Source: Treponema sp. (GTDB lineage: Bacteria; Spirochaetota; Spirochaetia; Treponematales; Breznakiellaceae). From it: a DNA stretch of 5,172 bases. The notes below the pieces were generated by a model. That model saw nothing but the letters and a program-made list of their open reading frames with translations, searched no databases and was not told where the DNA came from. The stretch spans positions 1-5,172 of the forward strand of contig JAITLF010000165.1 of NCBI GenBank assembly GCA_031278025.1. Reading direction: 5' to 3'. The translations under genes were made by a program, and so were the position numbers. Position 1 is the stretch's first letter. Each line of letters opens with the position of its first letter. Positions 1 to 5,172 of this stretch are shown here, in pieces.

Positions 1-104
1 CAAATTCCAGAAAGTTTAGGCATACCGAACCAGCAACGCTAATTCTTTATAATACAAGTAAATACCGCAGGCGGGGCGGGAAGCATATACGAGAAACGTG
101 CAAT

Positions 105-131
105 CTTCCGTTTGTCGCAAACCTTCGGAAG
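105..131. repeat. Bulged inverted repeat (possible hairpin)
   Basis: GTTTG (110-114) pairs with CAAAC (118-122) across a TCG loop. CTTCC (105-109) then pairs with GGAAG (127-131), leaving a 4-nt bulge (123-126) on the 3' side. No T-run follows, so it does not look like a complete intrinsic terminator. The pairing is directly visible, but its function is unknown. Confidence 0.35.
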
Positions 132-395
132 GAAGCTATTCCTTTCCAAAAACGATTAATTCGACAGCCTCGTTACCCTCTCTCCGGAAGAAAAATTGTC
201 AGTCAAAATTTTTGATATTTTTTGTTGTCGCTGAAAATTCCGCAGGTTCCGGTAATTTCATGATAAACCCGCGTATGCGGCGGGACCGGCGGGATGCCGT
301 TTTGATCTAGGACTACAGTCTTGTATGAATTTAGGATAAATCTACATTTTTGTGGTTTTAAAATTCAGTCCTTTTGCTTGAAGCCGGCCATTCCG

Positions 396-411
396 CCCGC
401 TGTCCTGCGGG
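396..411. repeat. Short GC-rich inverted repeat
   Basis: CCCGC (396-400) is the exact reverse complement of GCGGG (407-411), with a 6-nt spacer. It lies about 62 nt upstream of the sigma-54 promoter core, a position where enhancer-binding activators or bending proteins can act. It does not match any activator consensus I can name, and such short GC arms arise easily by chance. Confidence 0.25.
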
Positions 412-472
412 GATTTGCCCATAAATCGCTGACTGACGCGGGATGCCCTTTGTTTTTTAGAATTCGTTCCGT

Positions 473-488
473 TTGGCACGGAAATTGC
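473..488 (+). promoter_or_regulatory. Sigma-54 (RpoN) promoter of glnN
   Basis: The sequence reads TTGGCACG, then GAAA, then TTGC, which matches the RpoN consensus YTGGCACGrNNNTTGCW at every core position. The invariant GG of the -24 box (475-476) and GC of the -12 box (487-488) are exactly 10 nt apart, the spacing this sigma factor demands. Counting 12 nt from the -12 C puts the start of transcription near 500. That leaves a leader of about 25 nt that includes the ribosome binding site. RpoN promoters need an ATP-driven enhancer-binding activator, so glnN is probably induced by a nitrogen signal (inference). No activator gene lies in the window. Confidence 0.88.
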
Positions 489-492
489 GTAT

Positions 493-512
493 TTCTATAA
501 AATAGAACTATT
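493..512. repeat. Overlapping inverted repeats at the predicted glnN transcription start
   Basis: TTCTAT (493-498) and ATAGAA (502-507) form a perfect inverted repeat around AAA. A second one, AATAG (501-505) and CTATT (508-512), overlaps it. Both sit on or just after the transcription start predicted from the sigma-54 promoter (about 500). They could be a weak leader hairpin or a repressor site, but AT-rich arms of 5-6 bp also occur by chance. Confidence 0.3.
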
Positions 513-515
513 CAT

Positions 516-520
516 GGAGG
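516..520 (+). promoter_or_regulatory. Ribosome binding site of glnN
   Basis: GGAGG lies 4 nt before the ATG at 525 and extends to GGAGGAA. It fixes the start codon. The only other nearby in-frame ATG candidates lie well inside the conserved protein. Confidence 0.85.
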
Positions 521-524
521 AACT

Positions 525-2648
525 ATGCATAATATTGTTGATTTTACCAAGAAACCGGTAGCCGAAGTGTACGGCTCCAACTGTTTTTCCAACGCGGTCA
601 TGAAAGAGCGGCTGCCCAAAAATATTTATAAAGAGGTTTTGGCGGTCCAGAATAGCGAAAAAGAGTTGACCCTGGAAGTGGCGGAAGTTGTCGCCGCCGC
701 CATGCGGGATTGGGCCATCGAAAAAGGCGCCAGTCACTATACCCACTGGTTTCATCCTTTAACGGGGCTTACTGCGGAAAAGCACGATTCCTTTATTGCG
801 CCCACCGGAGACGGCCGGGTGCTTATGGAATTTTCGGGAAAGGAGCTTATCAAGGGCGAACCTGATGCGTCGAGCTTCCCGTCCGGGGGGCTTAGGGCGA
901 CATTTGAGGCCCGTGGGTATACCGCCTGGGACGTAACCAGCCCCGCCTTCCTCAAACAGGATCTGACAGGGACTACCCTCTGCATACCTACCGCATTTAT
1001 CAGTTATTACGGCCAGGCTCTGGACAAGAAGGTTCCTCTTCTTAAATCCATAGACGCCCTGAGCAAACAGGCCATCCGGGTACTCCGCGCCTTGGGGAAC
1101 GAAACCTCCAAACGGGTAATCACCACCGTCGGCCCCGAGCAGGAATACTTCTTGGTGGACAAGGCGTTTTACGATCAGCGTCCGGATCTGATTCTTACGG
1201 GCCGGACGGTTTTTGGCGCGTTGCCGGCCAAGGGCCAGGAGATGGAGGACCACTACTTTGGCGCCGTTAAAGAGCGAGTGGCTATCTTTATGCGGGAACT
1301 TAACACGGAACTGTGGAAAGTGGGGATTCCCGCCAAGACCCAGCATAACGAGGTGGCCCCCAATCAGTTCGAGATTGCCCCGGTGTACACTAATAGCAGC
1401 GCCGCAGTAGACGCCAACCAGTTGGTGATGGAAACTATCAAGAACGTGGCCCGCAGGCACGGCATAGAAGCCCTGCTTCATGAAAAACCCTTTGCGGGGG
1501 TCAATGGATCTGGTAAACACAACAACTGGTCCATGGCAACCGACGATGGGATCAACCTTTTTGATCCCGGCGAGAATCCTGAGTCTAACGCCCGGTTCCT
1601 CCTTTTTGCCACCGCCATGGTGGAAGCGGTGGACCGCTACGCCTTACTGCTCCGGTCCTCCGTGGCGACCTCCGGCAACGATCACCGCCTGGGCGCGAAT
1701 GAAGCGCCCCCGGCCATAGTCTCCATCTTCTTCGGCGGTCCCCTGACGGAGCTCCTCGACAATATCGCCGAGGGCAAGAGCGGCGGCAAGAGCGAAACCG
1801 GTGCCAGCATCAAGATAGGGGTTACCAGCCTTCCGGCCCTTCCTAAGGATGTGTCGGACCGGAACCGGACAAGCCCCTTCGCCTTTACGGGGAACAAATT
1901 CGAATTCCGCATGGTGGGTTCTTCCCAGTCCATCGCCACTCCCAACACCTACCTCAACGTTGCGGTGGCCCAGGTCCTTTCGGAATTCGCCGATAAGCTG
2001 GAAAAAGCCGGCGACAAGAACGAAGTCATTCAGGTCATCATCAAAGAGTCCTATGCCAAACACCGGAAAGTGGTGTTCAACGGAAACGGATATTCCGACG
2101 AATGGGTCAAGGAAGCGGAACGCCGGGGCCTCCCCAATGTGCGGAACGCGGTTGATGCCCTTTCCGTACTGATTAGGAGCGAGATCATCTCCCTCTTTGA
2201 AAGCCATAACGTCTTTACCAAAGAGGAATCTGAAAGCCGCTATCACATCTATCTTGAGAAATATTCCAAGCAGATAAACATTGAGGCAGGAGTTACCATT
2301 GATCTTGCCCGGCGCTATATCTTCCCGGCGGTTACGTCCTTTGCCGGTTCCCTGGCGGGCGATGCGGCGGCTCTTGCGGCCATAGGCGCGCCCAACGCAC
2401 CCCAGACGAAACGGGCCAAGAAGATCGCCGAGCTTTCCTCCGAACTCTACGATGAGACCGCCAAGCTTGAGGTTGTCTTGGCCGAATCCCAGGGCATAGA
2501 GGACGCTTTTGCCCAGGCCAAAGCCCACTTTGAAAAAGTACGCCCCGTCATGGATGCCGTCCGCGGACGGGTAGACGCCCTGGAGAAGCTGGTATCCAAG
2601 GAAGCCTGGCCCTTCCCTGGTTACGAGGAACTCCTTTTTATCCTATAG
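525..2648 (+). CDS. glnN: Glutamine synthetase type III (GSIII)
   Basis: This cytoplasmic enzyme joins glutamate and ammonia to glutamine at the cost of ATP. At 707 residues it has the GSIII length (about 700-730), far longer than the types I and II (about 350-470). The GSIII-specific N-terminal region carries [19 protein letters not shown] (118-136). The catalytic barrel follows, with [10 protein letters not shown] (202-211, metal-binding Glu), [14 protein letters not shown] (270-283), [13 protein letters not shown] (325-337, glutamate/ATP site), [10 protein letters not shown] (387-396) and [21 protein letters not shown] (445-465, phosphate and substrate Arg residues). The C-terminal GSIII extension ends with [11 protein letters not shown] (695-705). 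All expected blocks are present and no frameshift is seen. The start is set by GGAGG 4 nt upstream. The gene appears to be monocistronic under a sigma-54 promoter (473-488) and ends at a strong hairpin. The adenylylation-loop tyrosine used to control GSI is not expected in this family, so control is probably transcriptional (inference). The family call is very secure. The symbol glnN follows usage for GSIII. Confidence 0.97.
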   Translation: MHNIVDFTKKPVAEVYGSNCFSNAVMKERLPKNIYKEVLAVQNSEKELTLEVAEVVAAAMRDWAIEKGASHYTHWFHPLTGLTAEKHDSFIAPTGDGRVLMEFSGKELIKGEPDASSFPSGGLRATFEARGYTAWDVTSPAFLKQDLTGTTLCIPTAFISYYGQALDKKVPLLKSIDALSKQAIRVLRALGNETSKRVITTVGPEQEYFLVDKAFYDQRPDLILTGRTVFGALPAKGQEMEDHYFGAVKERVAIFMRELNTELWKVGIPAKTQHNEVAPNQFEIAPVYTNSSAAVDANQLVMETIKNVARRHGIEALLHEKPFAGVNGSGKHNNWSMATDDGINLFDPGENPESNARFLLFATAMVEAVDRYALLLRSSVATSGNDHRLGANEAPPAIVSIFFGGPLTELLDNIAEGKSGGKSETGASIKIGVTSLPALPKDVSDRNRTSPFAFTGNKFEFRMVGSSQSIATPNTYLNVAVAQVLSEFADKLEKAGDKNEVIQVIIKESYAKHRKVVFNGNGYSDEWVKEAERRGLPNVRNAVDALSVLIRSEIISLFESHNVFTKEESESRYHIYLEKYSKQINIEAGVTIDLARRYIFPAVTSFAGSLAGDAAALAAIGAPNAPQTKRAKKIAELSSELYDETAKLEVVLAESQGIEDAFAQAKAHFEKVRPVMDAVRGRVDALEKLVSKEAWPFPGYEELLFIL

Positions 2649-2652
2649 GCTA

Positions 2653-2697
2653 TTTACGAGGGGGCTGGGGAGCTTTTGACCCCCCAGCCCCTGTAAA
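2653..2697. terminator. Strong hairpin between convergent glnN and fucI, probable bidirectional terminator
   Basis: GGGGCTGGGG (2661-2670) is the exact reverse complement of CCCCAGCCCC (2682-2691), with an 11-nt loop. A lower stem TTTAC/GTAAA (2653-2657 with 2693-2697) extends it through a small asymmetric bulge. It starts 4 nt after the glnN stop and lies 46 nt beyond the fucI stop, so it can end both transcripts. Neither strand shows a clear run of T after the stem, so it departs from a textbook intrinsic terminator. It may act with Rho, or mainly protect the 3' ends of the messages. Confidence 0.7.
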
Positions 2698-2743
2698 GAC
2701 ACGTGAAAATCTGCATAATCCGCGGTTTGCGGGCAAAAATCCT

Positions 2744-4558
2744 TTACCGGTACAGCGGTCCCAGGGCGGCGCAGGCGCGGTAGTCCGCCCCTTCCTTGTC
2801 CATGCCAAAGGCGTTCCAGTAACTGGGCCGGAAGACGCCACCGGTTTCCACGTTGTGCATACATACCGGGATGCGGAGTATGCTTGCCAGGGTGATAAGG
2901 TCCGCGCCGATGTGGCCGTAACTTACCGCGCCATGGTTGGCGCCCCAGGCGGCCATTACGGAGTAGACATCCGTAAAGGGACCCGCGCCGGTGAGCCGGG
3001 GGGCGAACCATGTGGTGGGCCAGGTCGGGTCTGTTCTCAGGTCAAGTTTATCGTGAACCTCGCCGGGGATGGTAACGGTGAAACCCTCGGCGATTTGGAG
3101 CGCCGGACCCAAGCCCTTAACCAGATTGACGCGGCACATGGTAACCGGCATGTCCCCTTCGGTGAGGAAGTCCGAGGAATAGCCGCCGCCCCGGAAATAG
3201 CCGAGACTGGCGTAGCGCCACTGTACCGCGTCAAGGCAGGCCCCCGCCTCTTCCGGCGTGATCTCCCAGAAGGGCTTCATGGCGGGCTTGCCGTCTTTCC
3301 GCTGTTTGCCCGTGCCGTCCAGCGTGGACGCCCCCGAGTTGATGAGGTGGATAAGGCCGTTCTCCGCACCGCCGGAGGGTTTCCATCCGGTAACCCGTTC
3401 TATAGCGTCAGGGCTCCAGTAGGTCCGCACGTCGGAGAAAATTTGAGCCGTACCGGTCAAAAGATGGCCGAAGAGCATAGAGACCCCGTTGAGGCAGTCG
3501 TTTTCTGTGGCTACGAGGTAGGGGGCGCGTATGCCGTTCCAATCGTAGGAGGAATTCAGTATGACCTCCAGGAAGTCTCCGTTGGGGAAGTGATCGTTCC
3601 AGTGGCGCTGGCCCTGGAAACCCGCAAGAATGGCGTTGTGCCCCAGGGCTTCTTCGGCAAGGCCCTTCCGTTTAAGGTCGGGGTTCCCCGTCATCAGGTC
3701 CCGGACTATCATGGCCATTTTGACGCAGGTCTTCCAGACTTCGTCCTTCTGTTTGCGGCTATGCTGCTGTTCAATAGGATTGTTGTCCGGCCCCTCCCGG
3801 CAGTTCGTCAAGGTCCATTCCAGGGCCCGTTTGTATTCGGTTTCCGAATAGATCTTCTCTCCAAACCGGCGCACCAGTTCCGACATATCCACGTATTCGT
3901 TCCGCATACCCAGGTATTCCTGGAAGAAGTCCGTATTGGTGATGGAACCGGCTATCCCCATGGAGACGGATCCTACGGAGAGATAGCTTTTATCCCGCAT
4001 CCAGGCCGCAGCCAGAGCCGCCCTAACGAAGCGGAGTATCTTGTCCCGCACATCCTCCGGAATTTTATCGGTATCTTTAAGGTCCATGACATCCTTGCCG
4101 TAAATGCCAAAGGCGGGGAGCCCTTTCTGGCTATGTCCCGCCAGGACCGCCGCCAGATACACAGCGCCGGGCCTATCCGTGCCGTTGAAACCCCAGACGG
4201 CCTTGATGGACATGGGGTTCATGTCCATGGTTTCCGAACCGTAGCACCAGCAGGGGGTAACCGTAAGAGTGATCGCCACGTTCTCCCGTGAGAATTTATC
4301 CTGGCACGCGGCGGCTTCCGCTACACCGCCTATGGTAGAATCGGCGATTACACATTCGATTTCCTGCCCATTGGGGTGCTTTAGGGTTTCGGTGATGAGT
4401 TTCGCCGCCGCATAGGCCATGCCCAGGGTTACTTCCTCCAGGGATTCCCGGACCCCCCGGCGCCGTCCGTCAATGACGGGCCGGATGCCAATTTTGGGTA
4501 AGGCCCCCCGGAACCTGTTTACCGGGGGATTCATCTTAAGACTTGAAACATCAGCCAT
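2744..4558 (-). CDS. fucI: L-fucose isomerase
   Basis: This cytoplasmic aldose-ketose isomerase converts L-fucose to L-fuculose, the first committed step of fucose catabolism. The family also accepts D-arabinose. The 604 residues compare with about 591 in E. coli, and the conserved blocks are collinear: [15 protein letters not shown] (99-113), [16 protein letters not shown] (122-137), [13 protein letters not shown] SVSMGIAGS (197-205), GFQGQRHW (313-320), [10 protein letters not shown] (349-358), [17 protein letters not shown] (375-391), [15 protein letters not shown] (454-468), [18 protein letters not shown] block (511-524), and WGANHG (538-543). From the E. coli enzyme, E337, D361 and H528 bind Mn2+. 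The matching residues here are E352, D376 and H542. The domain order is N1 (about 18-185), N2 (about 186-370) and the C-terminal domain (about 371-604), ending GPLYR. The start is set by GGAGGAG just upstream. It is the second gene after fucU, with a 71-nt gap, and probably co-transcribed. Kinase and aldolase genes are not in the window. Confidence 0.97.
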   Translation of the reverse strand: MADVSSLKMNPPVNRFRGALPKIGIRPVIDGRRRGVRESLEEVTLGMAYAAAKLITETLKHPNGQEIECVIADSTIGGVAEAAACQDKFSRENVAITLTVTPCWCYGSETMDMNPMSIKAVWGFNGTDRPGAVYLAAVLAGHSQKGLPAFGIYGKDVMDLKDTDKIPEDVRDKILRFVRAALAAAWMRDKSYLSVGSVSMGIAGSITNTDFFQEYLGMRNEYVDMSELVRRFGEKIYSETEYKRALEWTLTNCREGPDNNPIEQQHSRKQKDEVWKTCVKMAMIVRDLMTGNPDLKRKGLAEEALGHNAILAGFQGQRHWNDHFPNGDFLEVILNSSYDWNGIRAPYLVATENDCLNGVSMLFGHLLTGTAQIFSDVRTYWSPDAIERVTGWKPSGGAENGLIHLINSGASTLDGTGKQRKDGKPAMKPFWEITPEEAGACLDAVQWRYASLGYFRGGGYSSDFLTEGDMPVTMCRVNLVKGLGPALQIAEGFTVTIPGEVHDKLDLRTDPTWPTTWFAPRLTGAGPFTDVYSVMAAWGANHGAVSYGHIGADLITLASILRIPVCMHNVETGGVFRPSYWNAFGMDKEGADYRACAALGPLYR

Positions 4559-4562
4559 AATA

Positions 4563-4569
4563 CTCCTCC
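4563..4569 (-). promoter_or_regulatory. Ribosome binding site of fucI
   Basis: On the minus strand GGAGGAG precedes the ATG at 4558 by 4 nt. It directly follows the A/T-rich tandem repeat and supports the chosen start over the next Met, codon 9. Confidence 0.85.
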
Positions 4570-4613
4570 AAAAAATTAACTATCAAAAAATTGACTGTCA
4601 AAAAATAAATATA
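4570..4613. repeat. A-rich 15-bp tandem repeat between fucU and fucI
   Basis: Two full units, AAAAAATTAACTATC (4570-4584) and AAAAAATTGACTGTC (4585-4599), differ at two positions only. A degenerate third unit begins with AAAAAATAA (4600 onwards). The junctions create two 11-bp palindromes: TTGACTGTCAA (4591-4601), which is perfect, and TTAACTATCAA (4576-4586), which is imperfect. On the transcribed minus strand each palindrome is followed by a run of six T. The two differences between units are transitions that would keep G-U pairing in RNA. It fills most of the 71-nt spacer and ends at the fucI ribosome binding site. It may be a regulator site, a weak attenuator, or simple slippage-derived filler. 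Confidence 0.6.
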
Positions 4614-4629
4614 AAAACTTCTCAAAACC

Positions 4630-5058
4630 TCAAACCGGTATTACGCCTTTTTTCAGGATGATGTTGCCGTATTTGACCGTCTCCCCGGTCATAACCACCG
4701 CGTAAGCCCTTTTGGTTCTCTCATAAAAAGCGAAGCGTTCTACTTTTTCTATGGCGGGGGTTCCGGGCCAGTGTTTGTCTATCACCGCGCGGTACGACGC
4801 CTCCACCGCAGGATCGGCGGTGTCTCCAGCCGCTGCCTCCATCATCGCCACCGGAGGCGCGGCGTAATCCAGATTTATCAGAGCCAGGATGCCGTCCAGC
4901 AGGGCAGGCACGCTCAGGCCGTCCGCCCGGATTACACGGGAATTACACGTGTCTCCAGGGAAAAAGGCGTCCGCCAGGGCCAACTCGTCTCCGTGACCCA
5001 TGCGGAACAGTGCGTTCAGCAGGTCCGGGCCTATTACCGGGGAAATTCCGATTAGCAT
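4630..5058 (-). CDS. fucU: L-fucose mutarotase (RbsD/FucU family)
   Basis: This small cytoplasmic enzyme interconverts the alpha and beta anomers of L-fucose, feeding the anomer that FucI uses. The 142 residues match the family length (140 in E. coli FucU). The N-terminus MLIGISPVIGPDLLNAL matches the family start. MGHGDELALAD (20-30) holds the conserved His22 and Asp30. IRADGLSVPALLDGI (43-57), APPVAMMEAAAGD (67-79), ERFAFYERTKRAYAVVMTGE (107-126) and YGNIILKKGVI (130-140) follow. Position 32 is Phe (DAFFP), where E. coli FucU has His (DAHFP). Linkage to fucI makes fucose, not ribose (RbsD), the likely substrate. The start is fixed by GAGGAGGGG upstream. It is the first gene of the fucU-fucI unit, behind a sigma-70-like promoter. 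The protein is complete, with no sign of decay. Confidence 0.95.
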   Translation of the reverse strand: MLIGISPVIGPDLLNALFRMGHGDELALADAFFPGDTCNSRVIRADGLSVPALLDGILALINLDYAAPPVAMMEAAAGDTADPAVEASYRAVIDKHWPGTPAIEKVERFAFYERTKRAYAVVMTGETVKYGNIILKKGVIPV

Positions 5059-5061
5059 ATA

Positions 5062-5070
5062 CCCCTCCTC
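5062..5070 (-). promoter_or_regulatory. Ribosome binding site of fucU
   Basis: On the minus strand GAGGAGGGG stands 3 nt before the ATG at 5058, with its GAGG core at a normal distance of about 6-8 nt. It confirms the start that aligns with the conserved FucU N-terminus. Confidence 0.85.
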
Positions 5071-5083
5071 ATCAGGCAGTTAC

Positions 5084-5098
5084 TAATGCAAGCAATTA
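5084..5098. promoter_or_regulatory. Candidate operator: imperfect palindrome in the fucU leader
   Basis: The 15-bp stretch TAATGCAAGCAATTA holds TGC-AA-GCA in the centre, flanked by TAA on the left and, after one extra base, TTA on the right. It lies about 20-34 nt downstream of the start predicted for the fucU promoter, where a repressor could block transcription. It matches no operator consensus I can name, and no regulator gene is in the window. Confidence 0.25.
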
Positions 5099-5124
5099 TT
5101 GAAAACATTGGCAGTTTTTTCATT

Positions 5125-5153
5125 ATGATCTCACCAGCTTGGGGATTTGTCAA
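5125..5153 (-). promoter_or_regulatory. Sigma-70-type promoter of fucU-fucI
   Basis: Read on the minus strand, a perfect -35 box TTGACA (5153-5148) is followed by a 17-nt spacer and GATCAT (5130-5125), which matches 4 of 6 bases of TATAAT. The spacer ends in TGA, giving the TGN extended -10 motif that compensates for the weaker -10. Transcription would start near 5118, leaving a leader of about 60 nt before fucU. No other gene start intervenes, so this probably drives both fucU and fucI. Confidence 0.65.
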
Positions 5154-5172
5154 GGAATTACGCCATATTCCC

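Larger units (their letters stand above)
1..472. other. Long non-coding region upstream of glnN
   Basis: No convincing gene lies here. The only open frame of any length (98-310, + strand, 70 codons) has no good ribosome binding site and a low-complexity, unrecognisable product. The stretch holds a bulged hairpin at 105-131, a CCGC/GCGG mini-hairpin at 269-280, a short GC hairpin followed by four T at 287-303, and a CCCGC/GCGGG hairpin at 396-411. A TATAAT hexamer at 48-53 has no recognisable -35 box at the right distance. The upstream gene is not visible, so this may be its 3' flank plus the enhancer region expected upstream of a sigma-54 promoter. I cannot identify a specific activator site. 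Confidence 0.55.

Noticed and set aside
48..53. TATAAT hexamer as a sigma-70 promoter
   Set aside because: No recognisable -35 box lies 16-18 nt upstream, and no gene starts in the next several hundred bases.
287..303. CGGC/GCCG hairpin with TTTT as an intrinsic terminator of an upstream gene
   Set aside because: The stem is only 4 bp and the T-run is four bases, too weak to call. No upstream coding end is visible.
98..310. 70-codon open frame upstream of glnN
   Set aside because: It has no good ribosome binding site, no recognised domain and a composition like random translation. It could only be revived by conservation in relatives.
759..1520. 253-codon open frame on the - strand inside glnN
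   Set aside because: It is antisense to the conserved GSIII N-terminal and catalytic blocks, and its sequence is explained by glnN codon bias.
1644..2528. 294-codon open frame on the - strand inside glnN
   Set aside because: It is the antisense shadow of the conserved GSIII barrel and C-terminal region. It has no recognisable motifs and no promoter or ribosome binding site.
2855..4291. 478-codon open frame on the + strand, opposite fucI
   Set aside because: It lies wholly antisense to a fully conserved fucI and has no convincing ribosome binding site. Its product, rich in Gly, Arg, Pro and Val, is unrecognisable. Long antisense frames are common over GC-biased genes.
4573..4601. TTGACA-N17-TAATTT on the - strand as a private fucI promoter
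   Set aside because: The -10 matches only 3 of 6 bases, and the predicted start would fall inside the fucI ribosome binding site. The TTGACA is explained by the tandem repeat.

Overview
The window holds three complete, non-broken protein genes and their control regions. They are a type III glutamine synthetase (glnN) on the + strand and, convergent to it on the - strand, a two-gene L-fucose unit with fucU (mutarotase) first and fucI (isomerase) second. The coding DNA is moderately GC-rich (judged by eye, not counted), while the intergenic spacers are AT-rich. All three genes start with ATG behind a GGAGG-type ribosome binding site, so this is clearly bacterial. I see no phage, transposon, tRNA, rRNA or CRISPR sequence. 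The organism cannot be fixed from three housekeeping or catabolic genes. GSIII under a sigma-54 promoter next to a fucose isomerase/mutarotase pair in moderately GC-rich DNA would suit an anaerobic gut bacterium. A termite-gut type Treponema (spirochaete) is my best guess, and this is inference only.

Layout. Positions 1-472 form a long leader region without a convincing gene and with a few small hairpins. Positions 473-488 carry a near-perfect sigma-54 (RpoN) -24/-12 promoter, TTGGCACG-N4-TTGC, whose predicted start near 500 leaves a leader of about 25 nt with a GGAGG site before glnN (525-2648). Positions 2649-2743 separate the convergent genes and contain a strong GC-rich hairpin (2653-2697), probably a shared transcription end. 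fucI runs from 4558 down to 2744. The 71-nt gap to fucU (4559-4629) carries an unusual A-rich 15-bp tandem repeat whose two good units are each imperfect or perfect palindromes. fucU runs from 5058 down to 4630. Upstream of it, 5125-5153 fits a sigma-70 promoter on the - strand with a perfect -35 box and an extended -10.

How the genes work together. glnN makes glutamine from glutamate and ammonia. Its RpoN promoter suggests that it is switched on by an enhancer-binding activator, plausibly when nitrogen is scarce. FucU interconverts the anomers of L-fucose, and FucI converts the sugar to L-fuculose, the first committed step of fucose breakdown. The fuculose kinase and fuculose-phosphate aldolase are not in this window. 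The two units are functionally unrelated and only meet tail to tail. I found no convincing evidence of a previously undescribed system. The most informative signals are the sigma-54 promoter of glnN and the palindromic tandem repeat between fucU and fucI.
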